From positions 124,001 through 188,000 of the forward strand of contig JACKFE010000003.1 of assembly GCA_020632635.1 (NCBI GenBank): DNA of 64,000 bases, given 5' to 3'. Position numbers and translations under genes: made by a program. The DNA is from Nitrospiraceae bacterium (GTDB lineage Bacteria; Nitrospirota; Nitrospiria; Nitrospirales; UBA8639). The first letter of the stretch is position 1, and each line of letters starts with the position of its first letter. A model generated the notes under the pieces. It ran no database searches. It saw only the letters and a list, made by a program, of their open reading frames with translations, and had not been told where the DNA came from. Of the stretch, positions 6,674 to 15,857 are shown one piece after another.

Positions 6674-9157
6674 ATGTCCACCAATCCATCAACTCTGGTC
6701 ATGCCTATCCAGGGGATGACTTGCGCCTCGTGTGTCGCTCATGTGGAGAAAGCGTTAAGGAAAGTATCAGGGGTGAGGGATGTTTCAGTGAATTTAGCTA
6801 CCAGCAATGCCACGATACAATTCGATCCCACGTATCCCTTCACTCAGCTTGCAACACAAGCCGTCCAAGATGCGGGATATCAAGTTCCCATCGATACCAA
6901 AACTCTGAAGATAAAAGGCATGACCTGCGCTTCCTGCGTGCATCATGTGGAACACGCGCTTCAGGTGCTTCCGGGCATGCTCTCCTCACAGGTCAACCTC
7001 GCTACGGAACGTGCCACGATCTCCCTGTGGAAAGACACCATCCCGATTCAAACCATTCAACAGGCTATCACCGAAGCCGGTTATACAGCCCAAGAAGAGG
7101 GAGCAACTGAGCCAACCCCTGATTCATCCCTTGAAGAGGAGCGCAACAAATTACTTCGGCTCACCATAATAAGCGCCATCGTTGGATTGATCATCCATCT
7201 TGGCTCTATGAATCTTAGCTTCATGGGCACTCAGTTTTCTGAACACACTAAGCGTATATTTTTTTTCCTGGCTACAACCGGCATCTTGCTTTTTCCAGCT
7301 CGTCCCATTTACCAAGCCGCTTGGAACGCCGCCCGTCATGCCTCTGTCAACATGAATACTCTCATTGCTGTGGGAACATTGGCCGCTTATGCATATAGCG
7401 TCGTAGCTACATTTTTTCCAGAAATTTTTGAAGCCAGCGGCATTCCTCCTGCAGTTTATTACGATACTGCTACCATGATTATCGCCCTGATCCTTTTGGG
7501 ACGTTATTTGGAAAGTGGAGCCAAAGCTCGTACGACTTCGGCAATCCAAAAACTTATGGGGCTGCGTCCTCAAATGGCACGTGTCCGTCGAAACGGAACA
7601 GAGCAAGAAATTCCGGTTTCATTGGTCCAAGTGGGAGACACCCTCGTCATTCGGCCAGGAGAACGAATCGCGGTAGATGGAGTCATCTTAGAAGGCCACA
7701 CCACCATTGATGAAGCCATGTTAACAGGGGAAAGCGTACCTGTGGAGAAAGAGCCTGGAGCAAAAGTATTCGCGGGCACATTAAACACGCTAGGAAGTTT
7801 TCTTTTTCAGGCAACTGCAGTTGGCAACCAAACCACGCTGTCCCATATTGTTAAACTAGTGCAAGAAGCCCAAGGATCCAAACCACCCATCCAACGATTT
7901 GCCGATCACATTGCCAGTATTTTCGTCCCCACGGTCATCGGGCTTGCCACTCTCGCCTTCCTTCTCTGGTGGATGATTGGTCCTCCTCCGGCTTTGACGT
8001 ATGCCATGCTGACATTTGTTTCAGTTCTGATCATTGCCTGTCCCTGTGCCCTAGGGCTGGCCACTCCTACAGCCATCATGGTGGGAACTGGCCGGGGGGC
8101 GGAACAAGGTATTCTAATTAAAAATGCTGAGGCCCTGGAAACAGCCTATCGCATCAATACGGTAGTCCTGGATAAAACCGGCACCCTCACAACGGGCCAT
8201 CCCACGGTTACCGATATTATAGCCTTCACCATCGAACAGGAAGAACTTCTTCGCTTAGCCGCCTCACTGGAAAGCCGTTCGGAACATCCCTTAGGCAAAG
8301 CAATCATCAGGGCAGCCGAACAACGCCACTTGCAACTAGAAGATCCACATCATTTTCTCACAACCCCTGGTGGGGGAATCACCGGACAAATCGGAGCATG
8401 GACTATTACCATTGGCAACCCCCAATACATCCGGCAGCATTACACCATTTCTCCCGAAATTTCGAGTCAGGTTCAGGTCTTCACAACGGAGGGGAAGACA
8501 ACGATCCTTCTTACTCTCAACAAAGAAGTAACCGGCATCATTGCCTTGTCAGATACCTTACGCCCAGAATCCAAGCAGGCGATTGAGGACCTCCAACAAG
8601 CTGGAATGAATGTGGTTATTTTAACGGGGGATAACTATCAGACAGCTCAAACGATCGCCAAGGACCTCGGCATTCAAACGATATTGGCAGAGGTTCTTCC
8701 CGACCAAAAAGCGAGCGAGATCAAAAAACTTCAGGCAACCGGAGCATGTGTGGCCATGGTGGGAGATGGCATAAATGACGCCCCCGCCTTAGCGCAAGCC
8801 GATCTTGGAATTGCGATAGGCACCGGTACTGACATTGCCATGGAATCATCCCATATCACTCTGATGAGTGCCGATCTCAGGGGAATTCTTAGAGCCATAA
8901 CCCTAAGCCGAGCCACCATGCGCACCATTCATCAAAACCTATTTTGGGCGTTTGCCTATAACATCACACTTCTACCCATCGCAGCAGGCCTTCTGTATCC
9001 AATCATACAGACATTGGGTGAAGTGCCTCCTTATCTCCATTGGATTATTGGAGACAAAGGCTTTCTCCAACCTATTTTAGCAGCTGGAGCCATGGCCATC
9101 AGTTCAGTAAGCGTCGTCACCAATTCTCTGAGGCTACGAAACACTCCCCTCCATTAA
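6674..9157 (+). CDS. copA: Cu(+)-exporting P1B-type ATPase CopA
   Basis: An 827-residue copper efflux pump of the inner membrane. Two N-terminal HMA domains carry GMTCASC (Cys17/20 and Cys85/88). Then come the P1B transmembrane segments, the actuator loop with MLTGES, the metal-translocating CPC (IACPCALG, about 456-458), the phosphorylation site DKTGT (about 500), SEHPLG in the nucleotide domain, and the hinge GDGINDAP near 697. The CPC motif and HMA repeats define the Cu(I) subgroup. All catalytic motifs are intact. It is the last gene of the CsoR-controlled operon, and an AT-rich inverted repeat follows at 9191-9208. Confidence 0.96.
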   Translation: MSTNPSTLVMPIQGMTCASCVAHVEKALRKVSGVRDVSVNLATSNATIQFDPTYPFTQLATQAVQDAGYQVPIDTKTLKIKGMTCASCVHHVEHALQVLPGMLSSQVNLATERATISLWKDTIPIQTIQQAITEAGYTAQEEGATEPTPDSSLEEERNKLLRLTIISAIVGLIIHLGSMNLSFMGTQFSEHTKRIFFFLATTGILLFPARPIYQAAWNAARHASVNMNTLIAVGTLAAYAYSVVATFFPEIFEASGIPPAVYYDTATMIIALILLGRYLESGAKARTTSAIQKLMGLRPQMARVRRNGTEQEIPVSLVQVGDTLVIRPGERIAVDGVILEGHTTIDEAMLTGESVPVEKEPGAKVFAGTLNTLGSFLFQATAVGNQTTLSHIVKLVQEAQGSKPPIQRFADHIASIFVPTVIGLATLAFLLWWMIGPPPALTYAMLTFVSVLIIACPCALGLATPTAIMVGTGRGAEQGILIKNAEALETAYRINTVVLDKTGTLTTGHPTVTDIIAFTIEQEELLRLAASLESRSEHPLGKAIIRAAEQRHLQLEDPHHFLTTPGGGITGQIGAWTITIGNPQYIRQHYTISPEISSQVQVFTTEGKTTILLTLNKEVTGIIALSDTLRPESKQAIEDLQQAGMNVVILTGDNYQTAQTIAKDLGIQTILAEVLPDQKASEIKKLQATGACVAMVGDGINDAPALAQADLGIAIGTGTDIAMESSHITLMSADLRGILRAITLSRATMRTIHQNLFWAFAYNITLLPIAAGLLYPIIQTLGEVPPYLHWIIGDKGFLQPILAAGAMAISSVSVVTNSLRLRNTPLH

Positions 9158-9190
9158 TTTTTCTTCATATCTCCAGGCCCTCTCTATCCC

Positions 9191-9208
9191 CAAATTTCTC
9201 GAAATTTG
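9191..9208. terminator. AT-rich inverted repeat between convergent operons
   Basis: CAAATTTC-TC-GAAATTTG is a perfect 8-base inverted repeat in the gap between the convergent copA and TonB-like genes. It has no T-run on either side, so intrinsic termination is uncertain. It may instead be a protein site. Confidence 0.3.
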
Positions 9209-9249
9209 TCAGGAAAAGTTCAGCGGGGAATTCACTGCAGGTGGGGACC

Positions 9250-9735
9250 TTACTGAGTGCGGAAATGCACTCGAATGTTTACTTCTCCATCAACAGGGTC
9301 ATCACCCTTCATTTGGGGAAGAAATGTCCATTGTTTGAGAGCCTCAAGGCTGGCGAGCGTTAATTCACGGTGAGTGGCAGGATGAAGAATAACTACAGTC
9401 GACTCTCCGTCTTTGGAAACCAAAATCCTCGCTTTAAGCCAATCGTCCAAGGTTTCTCCATTAAGAGAACCCGGAATGCTAGGCCATGGTGTTTGTTGAG
9501 GAACGGGTCCTATTTGTTGGTCCTTATTTAATCGAAACCCATGAACATGAACCATTGGAAGAGTATCAATTTGCGCATCGGCATCATGATCAGAATGGTG
9601 CGTGGAAAAATCAGGCCCGTCTGCGGCCCATCCCGGGATTCCTCCCCCCATACTCCAGAATACTCCTAACACCCACACCCCTATTGTGATAAGGCATAGA
9701 AAAAACTCCCTCCGATGCCATCGCCATAACCTCAC
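9250..9735 (-). CDS. TonB C-terminal-domain protein with His/Asp-rich segment
   Basis: A 161-residue protein with an N-terminal hydrophobic segment (about 11-32) and a C-terminal TonB-like domain (about 105-160: ARILVSKDG, ALKQWTFLPQ, DGEVNIRVHF). A STHHSDHDADAQ segment and VHVHGF between them suggest metal binding. The usual long Pro/Lys spacer of TonB is missing, and GWAADG could be a signal-peptidase site. It may therefore be a short anchored TonB or a periplasmic TonB-domain partner. It starts at GTG 9735, and its GGAGG ribosome binding site is embedded in the last codons of the receptor gene, indicating translational coupling. I infer a dedicated energiser or accessory of the receptor. 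No exbB or exbD is nearby. Confidence 0.7.
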   Translation of the reverse strand: MRLWRWHRREFFLCLITIGVWVLGVFWSMGGGIPGWAADGPDFSTHHSDHDADAQIDTLPMVHVHGFRLNKDQQIGPVPQQTPWPSIPGSLNGETLDDWLKARILVSKDGESTVVILHPATHRELTLASLEALKQWTFLPQMKGDDPVDGEVNIRVHFRTQ

Positions 9736-9740
9736 TTCTG

Positions 9741-12167
9741 TTAGCCTCCAAAAAAGAATTGCCCTCGGAAGAAAAAAGATCGAGGCAGATTGGCATGAGA
9801 CACCCCAAGTCCAATACTCCCCTCTCCCTGGTTCAGAAAAACCCGTTGGTCAAGAAGATTAATGACATCAAATCCCAGCACCATTTTGTAGTTATCCCAC
9901 AGGGGCAGTACTTGGTCAATGGAGAGATTATAAGTCGTATGAGACGGACTATGTGACGAATTTGTCTTCTCGCCTAACTCGGCAGTCCGAAGACCTGACC
10001 CGAAGAACATTTGCCCGGTTATCGTCGTATGGGGAAAAGGATGATAGGTCAACACCGCCGAACTCGTCATGGATTGCATATGGTCACAATACACACCGCT
10101 CCGACTATCGATGTCGTTAATTTCAGCTTGTTCCAATAAAAAATGTCCAGATTGAAGTTTTTTGCCTCGGCACTGCCCCCAAGCCACATTACCGCGTCCA
10201 TATAGATTGTCAAAAAATTTGACTTTAATGGCTAAATCCACTCCTCGTTGCCAGCCTCGCTCAAAGGCAAAGAAGTTCAATAACGGCGTACTGCCAAATT
10301 GACCTGCATCTGACAGATTTTTACTCAGCTTATAAAACCCTGTTAATTCAACCGTCACCGCCTTGCCTAAGGCATGAGACGAGCCAACTTCAAAATAATG
10401 AGCCCGCTCCGGCTCCACAGTTCGCTTCGTCAGATTCTCCGGCTCTGCCGTTGTGCCTAGAGTATTGAGCTGAAGGAATGGAACCGCCTCCAGATTCGGA
10501 GGCGTGAACAATCTCCCATAAAATACATGAAGCACGTGACGGGGGGACAGGGCATAGGTAACTCCCAGCCGCGGACTGATTTGGCCATCATGGGTCAGTC
10601 CCTGAATTTGATCAAACCGCAGACCCAAATTTAACGTCCACTGGTCCCAAGGAGTCCACTGGTCTTGGATCCACAACTCTTCCCTCCAACCAATCGTCCG
10701 GTTATCCGCATTTCGTGAAATGACCTCGCCCGTCGGATCGCCAAGACCATCACGCAAGAAAGCACGAAGACGCGTTTTATTCACGGCTTGCGTACGATCA
10801 ACTTGAAATCCGGTTTTTATAACATGGTCTGGACCAACCCGTTGCGTGTAGTCAAATCGAATGCCGCCCGAATATGCAAACCGGTCTTGATTGGCTGCTG
10901 AAAAAGGCTCGGCCGGATCCTCCGTGTAGGCTAAAACATTCAATGGGTCGGTCTGAAATGTCGCCCGAGTATGCCGAACATATCCAGCCAAACTGAAATA
11001 CCGGTCCTGAGACGAATCATGCCGCCAGACGAGATGACTGTACTGATTGGTTTCTTTTTGAAATTCATCCACGTCTTGTGAGGCAATAGGCACGAAGCCA
11101 GGATCTTGGGCCTGTAGCAACCCGACAATCGTGGGATTGGGCGACAAACCAGGTTGAGTTGGAATTTGAAATTTGGCGATGGAGTTCAAGAACAACCACG
11201 TGACATTGTTCCCATTATCAACCTGCCAATCACCACGAAAAAAAGTTTGATTTCGATTACTTTGGTCATGAAATATTGTATTCCCTAATGTGGGAGGATT
11301 AAGGCCACGATTAGTCGATGTAAAGCTATTTTGCACATACCACCGAACGGTCTCTCCTGCCGTCCCCCCATATTCAAAAGACGGGTTCACGGTTTCATTT
11401 GATCCACCGAACAATTGCGCAGATCCAAAACCCGGCTGGGTACCACTTTTGGTAGTGATATCGATGACGGCCGCTGTACGATTGCCATACTGAGCTTCGG
11501 GTCCCCCAAGAATAATATTGGCTCGTTTCCATGTTCTTGGAGAAATCACATCGGTAAACACAGAGGACACCGTATCGGGAATGGGTACTCCATCTATGCG
11601 AAACTGCAGGTTGGCATGATCTTGTCGAATATGAACTTGTTTGAGGCCCCCATCTACCGCACTAGGAATGGTAAGCAGCACATCTTGGAGCTCAATATTA
11701 TTGCCGCGGGGTAACTCCTCAATATCCTTTCGACTCATAGATATGATTTCACTGGAAGATTGATGTTGAATGGGAGGCAAGGGGGCAACAACTTCGAGCG
11801 TCAACTCTTGTCGTTGCGCAAGAGTGAGGGTAACTACCGTAACGGGATCCACATCCACGGTCATAATAACCGACTCACTGGTTAACGTAGATTGAAACGC
11901 TCGAATAGAGTAAATCCCCGGATGAGGAATTCCAAGAATGAATTCCCCATTGTTATCGCTGATCTGACTTTCAATGAGCTGCCCCTCCTGATCCCGGAGT
12001 TCAACATTTGCCTGATCCACCCGGTGCAAGTCTTCATCCTGCACAACTCCCGATACTACCCATATCCGATCTGTCGACTGACTATGAGCTTCCGTATTTC
12101 CTCGGAAACTCCACCAAACCATAAGCAGGACCATCCCTACCAGGAAGTTGCGAACCACCATATCCAT
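9741..12167 (-). CDS. TonB-dependent outer-membrane receptor with carboxypeptidase-regulatory-like domain
   Basis: An 808-residue receptor with an N-terminal signal (about 1-28). A carboxypeptidase-regulatory-like beta-sandwich follows (about 36-110: SGVVQDE to EFILGIPHPGIYSIRAF), then a plug domain (about 130-240, with RIDGVPIPD and QYGNRTAAVIDI) and a long beta-barrel ending in aromatic residues (FFFRGQFFFGG). Such receptors import siderophores, cobalamin or metal chelates using TonB energy. The flanking His-rich proteins and the Fur-family-type operator upstream of the operon suggest a metal ligand, perhaps zinc or nickel, which is inference. No cobalamin riboswitch is visible in the short upstream region. 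Confidence 0.88.
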   Translation of the reverse strand: MDMVVRNFLVGMVLLMVWWSFRGNTEAHSQSTDRIWVVSGVVQDEDLHRVDQANVELRDQEGQLIESQISDNNGEFILGIPHPGIYSIRAFQSTLTSESVIMTVDVDPVTVVTLTLAQRQELTLEVVAPLPPIQHQSSSEIISMSRKDIEELPRGNNIELQDVLLTIPSAVDGGLKQVHIRQDHANLQFRIDGVPIPDTVSSVFTDVISPRTWKRANIILGGPEAQYGNRTAAVIDITTKSGTQPGFGSAQLFGGSNETVNPSFEYGGTAGETVRWYVQNSFTSTNRGLNPPTLGNTIFHDQSNRNQTFFRGDWQVDNGNNVTWLFLNSIAKFQIPTQPGLSPNPTIVGLLQAQDPGFVPIASQDVDEFQKETNQYSHLVWRHDSSQDRYFSLAGYVRHTRATFQTDPLNVLAYTEDPAEPFSAANQDRFAYSGGIRFDYTQRVGPDHVIKTGFQVDRTQAVNKTRLRAFLRDGLGDPTGEVISRNADNRTIGWREELWIQDQWTPWDQWTLNLGLRFDQIQGLTHDGQISPRLGVTYALSPRHVLHVFYGRLFTPPNLEAVPFLQLNTLGTTAEPENLTKRTVEPERAHYFEVGSSHALGKAVTVELTGFYKLSKNLSDAGQFGSTPLLNFFAFERGWQRGVDLAIKVKFFDNLYGRGNVAWGQCRGKKLQSGHFLLEQAEINDIDSRSGVYCDHMQSMTSSAVLTYHPFPHTTITGQMFFGSGLRTAELGEKTNSSHSPSHTTYNLSIDQVLPLWDNYKMVLGFDVINLLDQRVFLNQGEGSIGLGVSHANLPRSFFFRGQFFFGG

Positions 12168-12298
12168 TGCCCCTATTCTCCGATTATGAGGAAATTTGAC
12201 CTCGTAAGTCCCTATTCATGGAACTTCGAGTTACAGATATCCATTCATTTCTAGGAAAGAACAGACTTTTTTAGAAATCACACAAGAACGAGTGAGAG

Positions 12299-12640
12299 TT
12301 AAGAAACCAAGGGAGGGCCACGAGAGCCATGCAGAAAAGAAAGAGCGAAAGATACCCAAAAGGCGGGAATGAGACCAAGGAAACCAACCTGACTTCCATG
12401 TCTCCACCAGACCGGCTCATCCCCCACCAGGGAGTTGGCCGCATGCGATTGAAGCCACTTGCATAAATCAAATTCTGAATGTTGGTGCCCATCATGATCC
12501 ACCTCTGCAAACACATGATGGATTTCTAGGGCAACCCCAAATGATGTGGATGCCAAAAGAATCACAATGAAACAGCCGATGAAAGCAAGCCATTGTGAGT
12601 ATATCCGATGGTTGATTCTGTAGCCTGGAAGGTTGGTCAC
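12299..12640 (-). CDS. Small His-rich membrane protein (DUF2946-like)
   Basis: A 113-residue protein with two hydrophobic segments (about 18-35 and 85-103). They bracket a periplasmic-type loop rich in His, Asp and Glu (HHVFAEVDHDGHQHSEFDLC). The layout resembles small proteins found beside TonB receptors and metal pumps (DUF2946-type), and I infer metal binding. It starts at GTG 12640 with only a weak ribosome binding site and is the first gene of an operon with the receptor and TonB-like gene. The shared operator at 12681-12697 lies 41 bases upstream. No enzymatic motif is seen, so the function is unknown. Confidence 0.6.
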   Translation of the reverse strand: MTNLPGYRINHRIYSQWLAFIGCFIVILLASTSFGVALEIHHVFAEVDHDGHQHSEFDLCKWLQSHAANSLVGDEPVWWRHGSQVGFLGLIPAFWVSFALSFLHGSRGPPLVS

Positions 12641-12680
12641 CGGGTCAAATTAGCAAAGACGCATGGCCCTGTCAATTTAA

Positions 12681-12697
12681 ATGCAAACTACTTGCAA
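12681..12697. promoter_or_regulatory. Nur/Zur-like operator in divergent promoter
   Basis: ATGCAA at 12681-12686 and TTGCAA at 12692-12697 are separated by five bases. This is the same architecture as upstream of the Fur-family gene, with one mismatch in the first hexamer. It lies in the roughly 100-base gap between the receptor operon (minus strand) and the aspartic protease gene (plus strand), so it could regulate both. Confidence 0.55.
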
Positions 12698-12807
12698 TAT
12701 TAATCAAACCAAATAAAGATTCCCGTTGGTTCAACCGACAAGCAGTGCAGAGAACAACACACGCTTTTGAATCATTAACTCCGCATCCATCACATTCGCA
12801 GGCATTC

Positions 12808-13347
12808 ATGAGTCGAAGTATTGCCATTTTTGCATTAGGCATTATAGCCTTTGGGGTCTGCACCCAAGTCCTACTGAAGGATTTCCCCATAGATAAGGCA
12901 GTGCAATTTGCCAAGCAAGACTTGCGACCATCCTCTGAAATTACCGCAGACTCCGAAGAAACAGTTGTCCCTTTGGAGCGATTAGGAGGAGTCTGGGTGG
13001 CCCGGGTAGAATTCAATGATCTCCATTCAGCCCAGTTAATTGTTGATACTGGAGCCACCTTCACGACCATTTCTGAAGATCTGGCTTTCGACGCGGGCAT
13101 TGGCCATGCGCCTGGAAAATCAGGAATTCAACTTTTTACGGCGGGAGGAAATGTCCAGGCTGAAATGGCCTTGGCCAAAAAAATTCGGGTCGGAAACGCC
13201 GGACGGAAAAACGTTCAGGTAGTCATTCATACGATCCCGAATTTACCAGAAGGTATTGATGGGTTATTGGGCTTAAGCTTCTTTGACCGTTTTCTCGTCC
13301 ACCTCGACCAATCCGCCCAACAACTTCATTTGACTCCAAAACGTTAA
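12808..13347 (+). CDS. Membrane-anchored retropepsin-like aspartic protease (TIGR02281 family)
   Basis: A 179-residue protein with one N-terminal transmembrane segment (SIAIFALGIIAFGV) and a C-terminal single-lobe aspartic protease domain. The active-site motif is VDTGATFT (DTGA), and the DGLLGLSFFDRF region is the family's flap-side and dimer-contact part. Proteases of this clan act as homodimers. The anchor suggests a periplasmic domain. An in-frame GTG at 12745 would add 21 residues, and I prefer the ATG at 12808. It is divergent from the metal-receptor operon, with a Fur-type operator in the gap, so it may be co-regulated. Its substrate is unknown. Confidence 0.72.
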   Translation: MSRSIAIFALGIIAFGVCTQVLLKDFPIDKAVQFAKQDLRPSSEITADSEETVVPLERLGGVWVARVEFNDLHSAQLIVDTGATFTTISEDLAFDAGIGHAPGKSGIQLFTAGGNVQAEMALAKKIRVGNAGRKNVQVVIHTIPNLPEGIDGLLGLSFFDRFLVHLDQSAQQLHLTPKR

Positions 13348-13479
13348 TTACATCTTCGCATTCCCTCGATCCCTACCCGTTCAGCTATTTCCCCTATTTT
13401 ACTCCTGTCCTTGACAGTTTCCGAAGCCTCTATGGTAATACTAGTCCTCTTTACCATCATTTCACGTAGGATGGCTTCC

Positions 13480-13923
13480 ATGCGTTTTTTCTTGTATGCT
13501 GACAATCTCAACCTTACCCAGCTCAAAAAACGAGCTCCCGAACATCAATTCCTCTTTCATGCCTACATTCCGGACCATACAATCAAGTTTGGACGTTGGT
13601 CGAATCAGTGGCGGTGCGGCATAGCCACTATCGCCCCATCACAGGGGGAGCGGGTATGGGGTGCTGTCTTCAATCTCACCGACGAAGATGTCAAAGAACT
13701 CGACAAATTTGAAAACGATCTTCCGGAGGAGGCGTTTCGCCATATTGAAGTCAATGTGTTTCATGAAGACGGGCAAAAGGAATTTGTCACCACACATGTG
13801 GCCACTGCCATTGGAAAATTTAAACCCAAAGAGCATTATCTTGATTGGATTGAGGCCGGGGTCAAACACTGGAAACTACCCGATGAATGCCTAGAGATGT
13901 GGAAGCTCTTGCGTCATCCCTAA
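13480..13923 (+). CDS. Gamma-glutamylcyclotransferase-like (GGCT/AIG2) protein
   Basis: A 147-residue cytoplasmic protein of the gamma-glutamyl cyclotransferase-like fold. The N-terminal FFLYADNLN replaces the usual FxYGSNLN loop, an unusual change at the YGS motif that forms the substrate pocket. The acidic catalytic region is seen in LDKFENDLPEEAFRHIEV, with a candidate catalytic Glu. The length matches the family. The ATG at 13480 has AGGA eight bases before it, and longer in-frame starts (13411, 13471) are possible. Activity on gamma-glutamyl compounds is uncertain because of the altered loop. Confidence 0.65.
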   Translation: MRFFLYADNLNLTQLKKRAPEHQFLFHAYIPDHTIKFGRWSNQWRCGIATIAPSQGERVWGAVFNLTDEDVKELDKFENDLPEEAFRHIEVNVFHEDGQKEFVTTHVATAIGKFKPKEHYLDWIEAGVKHWKLPDECLEMWKLLRHP

Positions 13924-13986
13924 TCAAGGTTCGGGTACTTGTCGATTTCGTATTTGAATATCAGTTAACTTGCACAAGGAGGATCT

Positions 13987-14313
13987 ATGCCAAAACCCAA
14001 ATATCATATTTTAGTCTGCACCAATTCCCGGCCACCTGGCCACCCCAAACCTTCTTGCGGAGCGGGAGGAGCACAAAATCTCCTCATGGCTCTCAACATG
14101 GGGCTCATGGAGCGCGGCATTCAACCTGGTGAAGTATTGGTCACCGGCACTACCTGCCTTGGCCCTTGTGAGCAAGGGCCCAATATTGTCGTCTATCCAA
14201 CTGGAACCTGGTATTCCCAAGTGAAAGACAGCGATATTCCCGTAATTCTTGACGAACACATCAAAAAAGGGCAACCTGCAACCCAACTGAAACCGGATTC
14301 GATTTGGGGGTGA
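13987..14313 (+). CDS. Thioredoxin-like [2Fe-2S] ferredoxin
   Basis: A 108-residue protein of the thioredoxin-fold [2Fe-2S] family. The four cluster ligands are visible as Cys11, Cys24, Cys57 and Cys61 (C-x12-C...C-x3-C), with the supporting TCLGPCEQGPN loop. It probably acts as a soluble electron carrier or regulator. The ribosome binding site AAGGAGG before the ATG is strong. MoaB follows 24 bases downstream, so the two are probably co-transcribed. No partner dehydrogenase is adjacent. Confidence 0.88.
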   Translation: MPKPKYHILVCTNSRPPGHPKPSCGAGGAQNLLMALNMGLMERGIQPGEVLVTGTTCLGPCEQGPNIVVYPTGTWYSQVKDSDIPVILDEHIKKGQPATQLKPDSIWG

Positions 14314-14337
14314 TCCCCTCAAAACAAGAAAGAAGTC

Positions 14338-14889
14338 ATGGCAGATTCAAAACATTCTCATGGGCATGGTGCACACCATGCCCACCCGTCTTATCTTGCT
14401 CATAAGGCTCAGGGTTTCAATCCACTGGACTGTATCGTCCTCACTTGTAGTGACACACGAACTCGCGAAACCGATACTAGCGGGAAATTAATTTGCCATC
14501 TACTCAAAGGCCAAGGACACACTATTCTTGACTACCAAATTTTAAAAGACGATCCCACTGAGATTGCCCAGCATCTTCAGCAGGCAACCCGTGATAATAT
14601 CAGTCGTATTATTATCATTAACGGAGGAACCGGAATCTCCAAAAGAGATTCAACGTTTGAAGCAGTCGGGGGATTTCTCGAAAAGCAATTGGAAGGATTT
14701 GGAGAATTATTTCGCTTCTTGTCTTACAAAGAAATTGGGTCTGCCGCCATGCTTAGCAGGGCAACGGCTGGCATCCATGGACCTCATATAATATTTTCCA
14801 TCCCAGGATCGCAAGGAGCCGTCAAACTGGCCATGGAACAGCTAATTCTTCCTGAATTGGGGCATTTAGTCGGAGAACTCAACAAATAA
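14338..14889 (+). CDS. moaB: Molybdenum cofactor biosynthesis protein MoaB/MogA family
   Basis: A 183-residue protein that adenylylates molybdopterin before molybdenum insertion. The MPT-binding pattern LTCSDTRTRETDTSG, the IIINGGTGISKRD motif and SIPGSQGAVKLAMEQ are all present. An N-terminal extension of about 20 residues is rich in His (HSHGHGAHHAH), which is not needed for the fold and could bind metal. It lies directly after the [2Fe-2S] protein. Molybdenum enzymes such as nitrite oxidoreductase would need this cofactor in a nitrifier, a link that is inference. Confidence 0.9.
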   Translation: MADSKHSHGHGAHHAHPSYLAHKAQGFNPLDCIVLTCSDTRTRETDTSGKLICHLLKGQGHTILDYQILKDDPTEIAQHLQQATRDNISRIIIINGGTGISKRDSTFEAVGGFLEKQLEGFGELFRFLSYKEIGSAAMLSRATAGIHGPHIIFSIPGSQGAVKLAMEQLILPELGHLVGELNK

Positions 14890-14924
14890 AGATGACTCCA
14901 TCATGCGTAGAGTCTTCTCTTACC

Positions 14925-15857
14925 TCAGCACATTACCTTCCCTTCTGCCACCATAACAACCTGTCCGCCAACTTTAACGCTTTTAATCGTATCATCATCG
15001 GAAAAAACTTGAACAAGGATGCGAGAAGGGCGATCAATTTCATATCCCTGCTCAATCACGACTTCAGTGGTTGGCCCTACTTCCACGACCCCATTCTTCA
15101 CTAAATACGCACCTAAGGCCCCTCCCGCACTCCCGGTAGCCGGGTCTTCGGGAATTCCAATCGGGTCGGCAAACATCCGTGCATGCACACTGGCATTTTC
15201 TTCCACCGTCATGGAAGAAAAGGCCAATATGCCATTTACCCCCCAACGCGAGCAGACCTCTAAAATGAGGGAGTGATTCACCTCAATAGATTTTACCGCC
15301 GTGAGGGATTTTAACGGAACGATGAGCACGGGTAGGCCCGTTGAAACAATTTCCAAAGGAAAGAGTTGATCCAAAATTAACGTTTTTGAGAGGCCCAAAG
15401 CTTTGGCCACTTCATACACCGCTTCCGCAGATGTAACGCTTTCAAGAAATTCGGGATGGGGCTGTGACATAATGACTTGCTCAATCTGCCCTTTTAGCAC
15501 AATCACTTCCAATGGAAAAACACCTAAATTGCACTCATAAAATATTTTGGTCATAGGTTCCTGAAGATCGATAAGCTTCAGAACCCCTAAAATATAAAAG
15601 GTCCCTAAGACCGGATGACCAGCAAAAGGAATTTCTCGAGTCGGTGTAAAAATTCGGAGTTTGGCGGCAGCTTGAGGATCTGTAGGAGGCAAAACAAATA
15701 CGGTTTCGGATAAATTCATCTCACGAGCGATTTGCTGAAATTCTCGCTCGCTCAAGTCTTCCGCCTTTGGGAAAACAGCTAAGGGATTTCCACCAAATGG
15801 CTCATCCGTAAAGACATCAGCCTGATAAAATTGCAACCAACGCCTTGATGGGTCCAT
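14925..15857 (-). CDS. PhzF-family isomerase/epimerase-like protein
   Basis: A 310-residue protein of the PhzF fold, two similar halves of diaminopimelate-epimerase type. The opening YQADVFTDEPFGGNPLAVF, the catalytic-Glu motif NLSETVFV, GHPVLGT and the C-terminal DPATGSAGGALGAYL are family hallmarks. Family members catalyse isomerisation in phenazine synthesis, but most, like this one, lie outside phenazine clusters and have unknown substrates. It converges on moaB. No other phenazine gene is present, so antibiotic synthesis is not suggested. Confidence 0.9.
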   Translation of the reverse strand: MDPSRRWLQFYQADVFTDEPFGGNPLAVFPKAEDLSEREFQQIAREMNLSETVFVLPPTDPQAAAKLRIFTPTREIPFAGHPVLGTFYILGVLKLIDLQEPMTKIFYECNLGVFPLEVIVLKGQIEQVIMSQPHPEFLESVTSAEAVYEVAKALGLSKTLILDQLFPLEIVSTGLPVLIVPLKSLTAVKSIEVNHSLILEVCSRWGVNGILAFSSMTVEENASVHARMFADPIGIPEDPATGSAGGALGAYLVKNGVVEVGPTTEVVIEQGYEIDRPSRILVQVFSDDDTIKSVKVGGQVVMVAEGKVMC

